Of a DNA stretch of 64,000 bases, positions 1-11,208 are shown piece by piece. This DNA comes from Henricia sp. BOLD:AAB3569 (Eukaryota > Echinodermata > Asteroidea > Spinulosida > Echinasteridae): NCBI GenBank assembly GCA_037783545.1, contig JBBELK010001597.1, positions 1 to 64,000 of the forward strand, read 5' to 3'. The notes beneath the pieces are model-generated. The model made no database searches and had not been told where the DNA came from. It saw nothing but the letters and a program-made list of their open reading frames with translations. Both the position numbers and the translations under genes were made by a program. The first letter of the stretch is position 1, and the number at the start of each line of letters is the position of its first letter.

Positions 1-265
1 CCCCAATGCCGGCAAATTTGGAAATCAAGGAATTTTCCAACCAACTCCAAATTTTGCATGCTCCAAACTGTATATATTCCGCACTTGTCATGCAAAATTG
101 ACAGATTTTCGCTGGAAATGACGGAGAAATTTCAGAGTTTAGGGAAAACGGAGCTCGGCTGCGTGGTTATTCCCCTAACCGTGGCTGTTGGGACACCCTG
201 CGCCGCGCTGGTGTACATTTGTACGGCCGTTGACTCACCCAGATTGTGACGGGAATTAGGTCAAA
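1..265 (+). repeat. Left-edge partial satellite unit
   Basis: The window opens at unit position 7, so only the first 6 bases are missing. Two 1-bp deletions are present: one in the G run near 116 (GCTGGAAATG in place of GCTGGGAAATG) and one in the C run near 240 (CACCCAGATT in place of CACCCCAGATT). It also has A-to-C at position 5 and the CAACTCCAAAT variant. The CAACTCC variant and the CACCCAGATT deletion are shared with the unit at 6557, which supports the larger duplication 1-4371 / 6564-11208. The unit certainly continues beyond the window. Confidence 0.95.
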
Positions 266-538
266 GTGTGTCCCAAATGCCGGCAAATTTGGAAATCAAG
301 GAATTTTCCAACCAACTTCAAATTTTGCATGCTCCAAACTGTATATATTCCGCACTTGTCATGCAAAATTGACATATTTTCGCTGGGAAATGACGGAGAA
401 ATTTCAGAGTTTAGGGAAAACGGAGCTCGGCTGCGTGGTTATTCCCCTAACCGTGGCTGTTGGGACACCCTGCGCCGCGCTGGTGTACATTTGTACGGCC
501 GTTGACTCACCCCAGATTGTGACGGGAATTAGGTCAAA
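266..538 (+). repeat. Reference 273-bp unit (T subtype) with internal map
   Basis: This unit serves as a reference because it matches the commonest sequence. Landmarks by coordinate: GCCGGC 279-284; palindrome CAAATTTG 284-291; inverted-repeat arms 321-331 and 360-370; TATATAT 342-348; a two-allele site at 375 (T here, G in the other major subtype); TTTTCGCTGGG near 377-387; GACGGAG 392-398; GAGCTC 423-428; an apparently invariant block 451-470; the GC-rich length-variable block 471-480; GTACATTTGTAC 485-496; palindrome ACGGCCGT 495-502; TGACTCA 503-509. The base count is 128 G+C of 273. Unit positions 1-150 have about 39% GC and positions 151-260 about 60%. There are 14 CpG sites. Confidence 0.95.
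321..370 (+). repeat. Inverted repeat inside each unit: 11-bp arms, 28-nt loop (example copy)
   Basis: AATTTTGCATG (321-331) and CATGCAAAATT (360-370) are exact reverse complements, separated by 28 nt that include TATATAT. The structure recurs in nearly every unit. Some subtypes break one pair: CAAGC near 14313 and 16239, TTGTGCATG in units such as 24377, TTGGCATG in units such as 20542, GCATTC near 30195, and CATGTAAAA in the units at 21908, 23558, 29032 and others, where G:C becomes G:T. I saw no compensating change in the partner arm. Hairpin or cruciform formation is an inference. Confidence 0.9.
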
Positions 539-2176
539 GTGTGTCCCAAATGCCGGCAAATTTGGAAATCAAGGAATTTTCCAACCAACTTCAAATTTTG
601 CATGCTCCAAACTGTATATATTCCGCACTTGTCATGCAAAATTGACATATTTTCGCTGGGAAATGACGGAGAAATTTCAGAGTTTAGGGAAAACGGAGCT
701 CGGCTGCGTGGTTATTCCCCTAACCGTGGCTGTTGGGACACCCTGCGCCGCGCTGGTGTACATTTGTACGGCCGTTGACTCACCCCAGATTGTGACGGGA
801 ATTAGGTCAAAGTGTGTCCCAAATGCCGGCAAATTTGGAAATCAAGGAATTTTCCAACCAACTTCAAATTTTGCATGCTCCAAACTGTATATATTCCGCA
901 CTTGTCATGCAAAATTGACATATTTTCGCTGGGAAATGACGGAGAAATTTCAGAGTTTAGGGAAAACGGAGCTCGGCTGCGTGGTTATTCCGCTAACCGT
1001 GGCTGTTGGGACACCCTGCGCCGCGCTGGTGTACATTTGTACGGCCGTTGACTCACCCCAGATTGTGACGGGAATTAGGTCAAAGTGTGTCCCAAATGCC
1101 GGCAAATTTGGAAATCAAGGAATTTTCCAACCAACTTCAAATTTTGCATGCTCCAAACTCTATATATTCCGCACTTGTCATGCAAAATTGACAGATTTTC
1201 GCTGGGAAATGACGGAGAAATTTCAGAGTTTAGGGAAAACGGAGCTCGGCTGCGTGGTTATTCCCCTAACCGTGGCTGTTGGGACACCCTGCGCCGCGCT
1301 GGTGTACATTTGTACGGCCGTTGACTCACCCCAGATTGTGACGGGAATTAGGTCAAAGTGTGTCCCAAATGCCGGCAAATTTGGAAATCAAGGAATTTTC
1401 CAACCAACTTCAAATTTTGCATGCTCCAAACTGTATATATTCCGCACTTGTCATGCAAAATTGACATATTTTCGCTGGGAAATGACGGAGAAATTTCAGA
1501 GTTTAGGGAAAACGGAGCTCGGCTGCGTGGTTATTCCCCTAACCGTGGCTGTTGGGACACCCTGCGCCGCGCTGGTGTACATTTGTACGGCCGTTGACTC
1601 ACCCCAGATTGTGACGGGAATTAGGTCAAAGTGTGTCCCAAATGCCGGCAAATTTGGAAATCAAGGAATTTTCCAACCAACTTCAAATTTTGCATGCTCC
1701 AAACTGTATATATTCCGCACTTGTCATGCAAAATTGACATATTTTCGCTGGGAAATGACGGAGAAATTTCAGAGTTTAGGGAAAACGGAGCTCGGCTGCG
1801 TGGTTATTCCCCTAACCGTGGCTGTTGGGACACCCTGCGCCGCGCTGGTGTACATTTGTACGGCCGTTGACTCACCCCAGATTGTGACGGGAATTAGGTC
1901 AAAGTGTGTCCCAAATGCCGGCAAATTTAGAAATCAAGGAATTTTCCAACCAACTTCAAATTTTGCATGCTCCAAACTGTATATATTCCGCACTTGTCAT
2001 GCAAAATTGACATATTTTCGCTGGGAAATGACGGAGAAATTTCAGAGTTTAGGGAAAACGGAGCTCGGCTGCGTGGTTATTCCCCTAACCGTGGCTGTTG
2101 GGACACCCTGCGCCGCGCTGGTGTACATTTGTACGGCCGTTGACTCACCCCAGATTGTGACGGGAATTAGGTCAAA

Positions 2177-2453
2177 GTGTGTCCCAAATGCCGGCAAATT
2201 TGGAAATCAAGGAATTTTCCAACCAACTTCATTTGCATGCTCCAAACTGTATATATTCCGCACTTGTCATGCAAAATTGACAGATTTTCGCTGGGAAATG
2301 ACGGAGAAGAATTTCAGAGTTTAGGGAAAACGGAGCTCGGCTGCGTGGTTATTCCCTAACCGTGGCTGTTGGGACACCCTGCGCATGCGCCGCGCTGGTG
2401 TACATTTGTACGGCCGTTGACTCACCCCAGATTGTGACGGGAATTAGGTCAAA
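2177..2453 (+). repeat. Aberrant 277-bp unit with four length changes
   Basis: Relative to the reference this unit has a 3-bp deletion at about 2231 (CTTCATTTGC), a 2-bp gain at about 2309 (GAGAAGAATTTC), a 1-bp deletion at about 2355 (ATTCCCTAACC) and the 6-bp ATGCGC gain in the GC-rich block. The net length is 277 bp. The unit in the equivalent position of the second large copy (9013-9290) has the 6-bp gain but none of the other three changes; it has its own 1-bp deletion near 9036. The indels therefore arose after the duplication, or were erased from one copy. Confidence 0.9.
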
Positions 2454-2727
2454 GTGTGTCCCAAATGCCGGCAAATTTGGAAATCAAGGAATTTTCCAAC
2501 CAACTTCAAATTTTGCATGCTCCAAACTGTATATATTCCTCACTTGTCATGCAAAATTGACAGATTTTCGCTGGGAAATGACGGAGAAATTTCAGAGTTT
2601 AGGGAAAACGGAGCTCGGCTGCGTGGTTATTCCCCTAACCGTGGCTGTTGGGACACCCTGCGCATGCGCTGGTGTACATTTCTACGGCCGTTGACTCACC
2701 CCAGATTGTGACGGGAATTAGGTCAAA
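2454..2727 (+). repeat. 274-bp 'CCTCAC' subtype unit
   Basis: This subtype is marked by ATTCCTCAC (CCGCAC elsewhere) and by the GC-rich allele TGCGCATGCGCTGG, usually with CATTTCTAC nearby. Copies begin at 2454, 9291, 13672, 14498, 15597 and 17527. The copy at 14498 keeps the CCTCAC and 274-bp marks but has CATTTGTAC, so it looks like an exchange product. The allele is confined to the first 18 kb of the window. Its 1-bp excess over 273 breaks the open reading frame each time, so long open frames stop just downstream of these units. Confidence 0.93.
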
Positions 2728-3000
2728 GTGTGTCCCAAATGCCGGCAAATTTGGAAATCAAGGAATTTTCCAACCAACTTCAAATTTTGCATGCTCCAAA
2801 CTGTATATATTCCGCACTTGTCATGCAAAATTGACAGATTTTCGCTGGGAAATGACGGAGAAATTTCAGAGTTTAGGGAAAACGGAGCTCGGCTGCGTGG
2901 TTATTCCCCTAACCGTGGCTGTTGGGACACCCTGCGCCGCGCTGGTGTACATTTGTACGGCCGTTGACTCACCCCAGATTGTGACGGGAATTAGGTCAAA

Positions 3001-3279
3001 GTGTGTCCCAAATGCCGGCAAATTTGGAAATCAAGGAATTTTCCAACCAACTTCAAATTTTGCATGCTCCAAACTGTATATATTCCGCACTTGTCATGCA
3101 AAATTGACATATTTTCGCTGGGAAATGACGGAGAAATTTCAGAGTTTAGGGAAAACGGAGCTCGGCTGCGTGGTTATTCCCCTAACCGTGGCTGTTGGGA
3201 CACCCTGCGCATGCGCCGCGCTGGTGTACATTTGTACGGCCGTTGACTCACCCCAGATTGTGACGGGAATTAGGTCAAA
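3001..3279 (+). repeat. 279-bp subtype unit with 6-bp gain in the GC-rich block (example)
   Basis: The block TGCGCCGCGCTGG becomes TGCGCATGCGCCGCGCTGG, a gain of 6 bp. In total 43 units carry this allele: 35 of 279 bp, 7 of 278 bp that also lost one base, and the 277-bp unit. Removing CGCGC from the 279-bp allele gives exactly the 274-bp allele. A path 273 to 279 to 274 by slippage in the GC repeat, or the reverse path, is therefore the simplest explanation. From 22 kb onward most 279-bp units are followed by ATTGTAACGG, while those before 19 kb are followed by ATTGTGACGG. The allele therefore has at least two sub-lineages. Confidence 0.95.
3206..3216 (+). repeat. Alternating purine-pyrimidine palindrome created by the 6-bp gain (example copy)
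   Basis: GCGCATGCGC at 3207-3216 is a perfect 10-bp palindrome. With the preceding T it forms an 11-nt alternating purine-pyrimidine run. The palindrome occurs in all 43 units with the 6-bp gain and in the 15 units with the 274-bp CATGCGCTGG allele, and is absent from standard 273-bp units. Such runs are known to favour Z-DNA under negative supercoiling. Whether this happens here is not visible from sequence. Confidence 0.85.
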
Positions 3280-4644
3280 GTGTGTCCCAAATGCCGGCAA
3301 ATTTGGAAATCAAGGAATTTTCCAACCAACTTCAAATTTTGCATGCTCCAAACTGTATATATTCCGCACTTGTCATGCAAAATTGACAGATTTTCACTGG
3401 GAAATGACGGAGAAATTTCAGAGTTTAGGGAAAACGGAGCTCGGCTGCGTGGTTATTCCCCTAACCGTGGCTGTTGGGACACCCTGCGCCGCGCTGGTGT
3501 ACATTTGTACGGCCGTTAACTCACCCCAGATTGTGACGGGAATTAGGTCAAAGTGTGTCCCAAATGCCGGCAAATTTGGAAATCAAGGAATTTTCCAACC
3601 AACTTCAAATTTTGCATGCTCCAAACTGTATATATTCCGCACTTGTCATGCAAAATTGACAGATTTTCACTGGGAAATGACGGAGAAATTTCAGAGTTTA
3701 AGGAAAACGGAGCTCGGCTGCGTGGTTATTCCCCTAACCGTGGCTGTTGGGACACCCTGCGCCGCGCTAGTGTACATTTGTACGGCCGTTAACTCACCCC
3801 AGATTGTGACGGGAATTAGGTCAAAGTGTGTCCCAAATGCCGGCAAATTTGGAAATCAAGGAATTTTCCAACCAACTTCAAATTTTGCATGCTCCAAACT
3901 GTATATATTCCGCACTTGTCATGCAAAATTGACAGATTTTCGCTGGGAAATGACGGAGAAATTTCAGAGTTTAGGGAAAACGGAGCTCGGCTGCGTGGTT
4001 ATTCCCCTAACCGTGGCTGTTGGGACACCCTGCGCCGCGCTGGTGTACATTTGTACGGCCGTTGACTCACCCCAGATTGTGACGGGAATTAGGTCAAAGT
4101 GTGTCCCAAATGCCGGCAAATTTGGAAATCAAGGAATTTTCCAACCAACTTCAAATTTTGCATGCTCCAAACTGTATATATTCCGCACTTGTCATGCAAA
4201 ATTGACATATTTTCGCTGGGAAATGACGGAGAAATTTCAGAGTTTAGGGAAAACGGAGCTCGGCTGCGTGGTTATTCCCCTAACCGTGGCTGTTGGGACA
4301 CCCTGCGCCGCGCTGGTGTACATTTGTACGGCCGTTGACTCACCCCAGATTGTGACGGGAATTAGGTCAAAGTGTGTCCCAAATGCCGGCAAATTTGGAA
4401 ATCAAGGAATTTTCCAACCAACTTCAAATTTTGCATGCTCCAAACTGTATATATTCCGCACTTGTCATGCAAAATTGACATATTTTCGCTGGGAAATGAC
4501 GGAGAAATTTCAGAGTTTAGGGAAAACGGAGCTCGGCTGCGTGGTTATTCCCCTAACCGTGGCTGTTGGGACACCCTGCGCCGCGCTGGTGTACATTTGT
4601 ACGGCCGTTGACTCACCCCAGATTGTGACGGGAATTAGGTCAAA

Positions 4645-6283
4645 GTGTGTCCCAAATGCCGGCAAATTTGGAAATCAAGGAATTTTCCAACCAACTTCAA
4701 ATTTTGCATGCTCCAAACTGTATATATTCCGCACTTGTCATGCAAAATTGACATATTTTCGCTGGGAAATGACGGAGAAATTTCAGAGTTTAGGGAAAAC
4801 GGAGCTCGGCTGCGTGGTTATTCCCGCTAACCGTGGCTGTTGGGACACCCTGCGCCGCGCTGGTGTACATTTGTACGGCCGTTGACTCACCCCAGATTGT
4901 GACGGGAATTAGGTCAAAGTGTGTCCCAAATGCCGGCAAATTTGGAAATCAAGGAATTTTCCAACCAACTTCAAATTTTGCATGCTCCAAACTCTATATA
5001 TTCCGCACTTGTCATGCAAAATTGACAGATTTTCGCTGGGAAATGACGGAGAAATTTCAGAGTTTAGGGAAAACGGAGCTCGGCTGCGTGGTTATTCCCC
5101 TAACCGTGGCTGTTGGGACACCCTTCGCCGCGCTGGTGTACATTTGTACGTCCGTTGACTCACCCCAGATTGTGACGGGAATTAGGTCAAAGTGTGTCCC
5201 AAATGCCGGCAAATTTGGAAATCAAGGAATTTTCCAACCAACTCCAAATTTTGCATGCTCCAAACTGTATATATTCCGCACTTGTCATGCAAAATTGACA
5301 GATTTTCGCTGGGAAATGACGGAGAAATTTCAGAGTTTATGGAAAACGGAGCTCGGCTGCGTGGTTATTCCCCTAACCGTGGCTGTTGGGACACCCTGCG
5401 CCGCGCTGGTGTACATTTGTACGGCCGTTGACTCACCCCAGATTGTGACGGGAATTAGGTCAAAGTGTGTCCCAAATGCCGGCAAATTTGGAAATCAAGG
5501 AATTTTCCAACCAACTTCAAATTTTGCATGCTCCAAACTGTATATATTCCGCACTTGTCATGCAAAATTGACATATTTTCGCTGGGAAATGACGGAGAAA
5601 TTTCAGAGTTTAGGGAAAACGGAGCTCAGCTGCGTGGTTATTCCCCTAAACGTGGCTGTTGGGACACCCTGCGCCGCGCTGGTGTACATTTGTACGGCCG
5701 TTGACTCACCCCAGATTGTGACGGGAATTAGGTCAAAGTGTGTCCCAAATGCCGGCAAATTTGGAAATCAAGGAATTTTCCAACCAACTTCAAATTTTGC
5801 ATGCTCCAAACTGTATATATTCCGCACTTGTCATGCAAAATTGACATATTTTCGCTGGGAAATGACGGAGAAATTTCAGAGTTTAGGGAAAACGGAGCTC
5901 GGCTGCGTGGTTATTCCCCTAACCGTGGCTGTTGGGACACCCTGCGCCGCGCTGGTGTACATTTGTACGGCCGTTGACTCACCCCAGATTGTGACGGGAA
6001 TTAGGTCAAAGTGTGTCCCAAATGCCGGCAAATTTAGAAATCAAGGAATTTTCCAACCAACTTCAAATTTTGCATGCTCCAAACTGTATATATTCCGCAC
6101 TTGTCATGCAAAATTGACATATTTTCGCTGGGAAATGACGGAGAAATTTCAGAGTTTAGGGAAAACGGAGCTCGGCTGCGTGGTTATTCCCCTAACCGTG
6201 GCTGTTGGGACACCCTGCGCCGCGCTGGTGTACATTTGTACGGCCGTTGACTCACCCCAGATTGTGACGGGAATTAGGTCAAA
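4645..6283 (+). repeat. Six-monomer diagnostic cassette (four copies in the first 13.4 kb)
   Basis: The ordered marks are: TTCCGCTAACC; then CTCTATATA with GTCCG; then CAACTCC with TTTATGG; then two standard T-subtype units; then AAATTTAGAAATC. Copies start at 4645, 7375 and 11755, each with six units, and at 812 with five units because one is missing. The copy at 4645 has an extra C (TTCCCGCTAACC), which shifts the reading frame. The copy at 11755 has TGCGCC where two others have TTCGCC. Its unit at 12028 otherwise keeps GTCCG. The same order in four places shows segmental duplication and rules out independent mutation. Confidence 0.88.
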
Positions 6284-6563
6284 GTGTGTCCCAAATGCCG
6301 GCAAATTTGGAAATCAAGGAATTTTCCAACCAACTTCAAATTTTGCATGCTCCAAACTGTATATATTCCGCACTTGTCATGCAAAATTGACAGATTTTCC
6401 CTGGGAAATGACGGAGAAATTTCAGAGTTTAGGGAAAACGGAGCTCGGCTGCGTGGTTATTCCCCTAACCGTGGCTGTTGGGACACCCTGCGCCGCGCTG
6501 GTGTACATTTGTACGGCCGTTGACTCACCCCAGATTGTGACGGCAATTAGGTCAAAGTGTGTC

Positions 6564-9500
6564 CCAAATGCCGGCAAATTTGGAAATCAAGGAATTTTCC
6601 AACCAACTCCAAATTTTGCATGCTCCAAACTGTATATATTCCGCACTTGTCATGCAAAATTGACAGATTTTCGCTGGGAAATGACGGAGAAATTTCAGAG
6701 TTTAGGGAAAACGGAGCTCGGCTGCGTGGTTATTCCCCTAACCGTGGCTGTTGGGACACCCTGCGCCGCGCTGGTGTACATTTGTACGGCCGTTGACTCA
6801 CCCAGATTGTGACGGGAATTAGGTCAAAGTGTGTCCCAAATGCCGGCAAATTTGGAAATCAAGGAATTTTCCAACCAACTTCAAATTTTGCATGCTCCAA
6901 ACTGTATATATTCCGCACTTGTCATGCAAAATTGACATATTTTCGCTGGGAAATGACGGAGAAATTTCAGAGTTTAGGGAAAACGGAGCTCGGCTGCGTG
7001 GTTATTCCCCTAACCGTGGCTGTTGGGACACCCTGCGCCGCGCTGGTGTACATTTGTACGGCCGTTGACTCACCCCAGATTGTGACGGGAATTAGGTCAA
7101 TATGTGTCCCAAATGCCGGCAAATTTGGAAATCAAGGAATTTTCCAACCAACTTCAAATTTTGCATGCTCCAAACTGTATATATTCCGCACTTGTCATGC
7201 AAAATTGACATATTTTCGCTGGGAAATGACGGAGAAATTTCAGAGTTTAGGGAAAACGGAGCTCGGCTGCGTGGTTATTCCCCTAACCGTGGCTGTTGGG
7301 ACACCCTGCGCCGCGCTGGTGTACATTTGTACGGCCGTTGACTCACCCCAGATTGTGACGGGAATTAGGTCAAAGTGTGTCCCAAATGCCGGCAAATTTG
7401 GAAATCAAGGAATTTTCCAACCAACTTCAAATTTTGCATGCTCCAAACTGTATATATTCCGCACTTGTCATGCAAAATTGACATATTTTCGCTGGGAAAT
7501 GACGGAGAAATTTCAGAGTTTAGGGAAAACGGAGCTCGGCTGCGTGGTTATTCCGCTAACCGTGGCTGTTGGGACACCCTGCGCCGCGCTGGTGTACATT
7601 TGTACGGCCGTTGACTCACCCCAGATTGTGACGGGAATTAGGTCAAAGTGTGTCCCAAATGCCGGCAAATTTGGAAATCAAGGAATTTTCCAACCAACTT
7701 CAAATTTTGCATGCTCCAAACTCTATATATTCCGCACTTGTCATGCAAAATTGACAGATTTTCGCTGGGAAATGACGGAGAAATTTCAGAGTTTAGGGAA
7801 AACGGAGCTCGGCTGCGTGGTTATTCCCCTAACCGTGGCTGTTGGGACACCCTTCGCCGCGCTGGTGTACATTTGTACGTCCGTTGACTCACCCCAGATT
7901 GTGACGGGAATTAGGTCAAAGTGTGTCCCAAATGCCGGCAAATTTGGAAATCAAGGAATTTTCCAACCAACTCCAAATTTTGCATGCTCCAAACTGTATA
8001 TATTCCGCACTTGTCATGCAAAATTGACAGATTTTCGCTGGGAAATGACGGAGAAATTTCAGAGTTTATGGAAAACGGAGCTCGGCTGCGTGGTTATTCC
8101 CCTAACCGTGGCTGTTGGGACACCCTGCGCCGCGCTGGTGTACATTTGTACGGCCGTTGACTCACCCCAGATTGTGACGGGAATTAGGTCAAAGTGTGTC
8201 CCAAATGCCGGCAAATTTGGAAATCAAGGAATTTTCCAACCAACTTCAAATTTTGCATGCTCCAAACTGTATATATTCCGCACTTGTCATGCAAAATTGA
8301 CATATTTTCGCTGGGAAATGACGGAGAAATTTCAGAGTTTAGGGAAAACGGAGCTCGGCTGCGTGGTTATTCCCCTAACCGTGGCTGTTGGGACACCCTG
8401 CGCCGCGCTGGTGTACATTTGTACGGCCGTTGACTCACCCCAGATTGTGACGGGAATTAGGTCAAAGTGTGTCCCAAATGCCGGCAAATTTGGAAATCAA
8501 GGAATTTTCCAACCAACTTCAAATTTTGCATGCTCCAAACTGTATATATTCCGCACTTGTCATGCAAAATTGACATATTTTCGCTGGGAAATGACGGAGA
8601 AATTTCAGAGTTTAGGGAAAACGGAGCTCGGCTGCGTGGTTATTCCCCTAACCGTGGCTGTTGGGACACCCTGCGCCGCGCTGGTGTACATTTGTACGGC
8701 CGTTGACTCACCCCAGATTGTGACGGGAATTAGGTCAAAGTGTGTCCCAAATGCCGGCAAATTTAGAAATCAAGGAATTTTCCAACCAACTTCAAATTTT
8801 GCATGCTCCAAACTGTATATATTCCGCACTTGTCATGCAAAATTGACATATTTTCGCTGGGAAATGACGGAGAAATTTCAGAGTTTAGGGAAAACGGAGC
8901 TCGGCTGCGTGGTTATTCCCCTAACCGTGGCTGTTGGGACACCCTGCGCCGCGCTGGTGTACATTTGTACGGCCGTTGACTCACCCCAGATTGTGACGGG
9001 AATTAGGTCAAAGTGTGTCCCAAATGCCGGCAAATTGGAAATCAAGGAATTTTCCAACCAACTTCAAATTTTGCATGCTCCAAACTGTATATATTCCGCA
9101 CTTGTCATGCAAAATTGACAGATTTTCGCTGGGAAATGACGGAGAAATTTCAGAGTTTAGGGAAAACGGAGCTCGGCTGCGTGGTTATTCCCCTAACCGT
9201 GGCTGTTGGGACACCCTGCGCATGCGCCGCGCTGGTGTACATTTGTACGGCCGTTGACTCACCCCAGATTGTGACGGGAATTAGGTCAAAGTGTGTCCCA
9301 AATGCCGGCAAATTTGGAAATCAAGGAATTTTCCAACCAACTTCAAATTTTGCATGCTCCAAACTGTATATATTCCTCACTTGTCATGCAAAATTGACAG
9401 ATTTTCGCTGGGAAATGACGGAGAAATTTCAGAGTTTAGGGAAAACGGAGCTCGGCTGCGTGGTTATTCCCCTAACCGTGGCTGTTGGGACACCCTGCGC

Positions 9501-11208
9501 ATGCGCTGGTGTACATTTCTACGGCCGTTGACTCACCCCAGATTGTGACGGGAATTAGGTCAAAGTGTGTCCCAAATGCCGGCAAATTTGGAAATCAAGG
9601 AATTTTCCAACCAACTTCAAATTTTGCATGCTCCAAACTGTATATATTCCGCACTTGTCATGCAAAATTGACAGATTTTCGCTGGGAAATGACGGAGAAA
9701 TTTCAGAGTTTAGGGAAAACGGAGCTCGGCTGCGTGGTTATTCCCCTAACCGTGGCTGTTGGGACACCCTGCGCCGCGCTGGTGTACATTTGTACGGCCG
9801 TTGACTCACCCCAGATTGTGACGGGAATTAGGTCAAAGTGTGTCCCAAATGCCGGCAAATTTGGAAATCAAGGAATTTTCCAACCAACTTCAAATTTTGC
9901 ATGCTCCAAACTGTATATATTCCGCACTTGTCATGCAAAATTGACATATTTTCGCTGGGAAATGACGGAGAAATTTCAGAGTTTAGGGAAAACGGAGCTC
10001 GGCTGCGTGGTTATTCCCCTAACCGTGGCTGTTGGGACACCCTGCGCATGCGCCGCGCTGGTGTACATTTGTACGGCCGTTGACTCACCCCAGATTGTGA
10101 CGGGAATTAGGTCAAAGTGTGTCCCAAATGCCGGCAAATTTGGAAATCAAGGAATTTTCCAACCAACTTCAAATTTTGCATGCTCCAAACTGTATATATT
10201 CCGCACTTGTCATGCAAAATTGACAGATTTTCACTGGGAAATGACGGAGAAATTTCAGAGTTTAGGGAAAACGGAGCTCGGCTGCGTGGTTATTCCCCTA
10301 ACCGTGGCTGTTGGGACACCCTGCGCCGCGCTGGTGTACATTTGTACGGCCGTTAACTCACCCCAGATTGTGACGGGAATTAGGTCAAAGTGTGTCCCAA
10401 ATGCCGGCAAATTTGGAAATCAAGGAATTTTCCAACCAACTTCAAATTTTGCATGCTCCAAACTGTATATATTCCGCACTTGTCATGCAAAATTGACAGA
10501 TTTTCACTGGGAAATGACGGAGAAATTTCAGAGTTTAAGGAAAACGGAGCTCGGCTGCGTGGTTATTCCCCTAACCGTGGCTGTTGGGACACCCTGCGCC
10601 GCGCTAGTGTACATTTGTACGGCCGTTAACTCACCCCAGATTGTGACGGGAATTAGGTCAAAGTGTGTCCCAAATGCCGGCAAATTTGGAAATCAAGGAA
10701 TTTTCCAACCAACTTCAAATTTTGCATGCTCCAAACTGTATATATTCCGCACTTGTCATGCAAAATTGACAGATTTTCGCTGGGAAATGACGGAGAAATT
10801 TCAGAGTTTAGGGAAAACGGAGCTCGGCTGCGTGGTTATTCCCCTAACCGTGGCTGTTGGGACACCCTGCGCCGCGCTGGTGTACATTTGTACGGCCGTT
10901 GACTCACCCCAGATTGTGACGGGAATTAGGTCAAAGTGTGTCCCAAATGCCGGCAAATTTGGAAATCAAGGAATTTTCCAACCAACTTCAAATTTTGCAT
11001 GCTCCAAACTGTATATATTCCGCACTTGTCATGCAAAATTGACATATTTTCGCTGGGAAATGACGGAGAAATTTCAGAGTTTAGGGAAAACGGAGCTCGG
11101 CTGCGTGGTTATTCCCCTAACCGTGGCTGTTGGGACACCCTGCGCCGCGCTGGTGTACATTTGTACGGCCGTTAACTCACCCCAGATTGTGACGGGAATT
11201 AGGTCAAA
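6564..11208 (+). repeat. Large duplicated segment, copy 2 (partner 1-4371)
   Basis: This copy holds one monomer more than copy 1: the unit at 7921, with CAACTCC and TTTATGGAAAAC. It has private changes: TCAATATGTG near 7102, a 1-bp deletion near 9036, and GTTAACTCACC in the unit at 10936. A third, partial copy follows at 11482-14497, matching 7102-10116 at an offset of 4,380-4,381. The region is thus a nested tandem amplification. Confidence 0.85.

Larger units (their letters stand above)
1..4371 (+). repeat. Large duplicated segment, copy 1 (partner 6564-11208)
   Basis: Variant order matches the partner unit by unit. Units 266, 539, 812 and 1085 align with 6829, 7102, 7375 and 7648 at an offset of 6,563. 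Units 1358-1904 align with 8194-8740 at 6,836, and units from 2454 align at 6,837. The jump of 273 marks loss of exactly one monomer from copy 1, the equivalent of 7921. The unit at 1085 has the CTCTATATA mark of its partner but lacks the partner's TTCGCC and GTCCG marks, so it looks like the junction hybrid. The rare AAGGAAAAC and GCTAGTG variants of the unit at 3553 recur in the unit at 10390. Confidence 0.85.

Noticed and set aside
342..348. TATATAT as a promoter TATA box
   Set aside because: A short AT run in an AT-rich half unit with no other promoter evidence. Kept only as part of a low-interest observation.
410..416. TTTAGGG, the plant-type telomere heptamer
   Set aside because: It occurs once per unit and is never tandem, and TTTAAGG, TTTATGG and TTTACGG variants are tolerated. 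It is a chance match.
266..505. Repeated 79-codon frame starting at GTG in each unit
   Set aside because: It is the second forward frame of the same repeat, with a non-ATG start in every copy. It has no independent evidence and its copies vary with the DNA, not with protein constraint.
531..543. Nuclear-receptor-like AGGTCAAAGTG motif at the unit junction
   Set aside because: Only one half-site matches well and the second is poor. A chance match in a repeated unit is likely.
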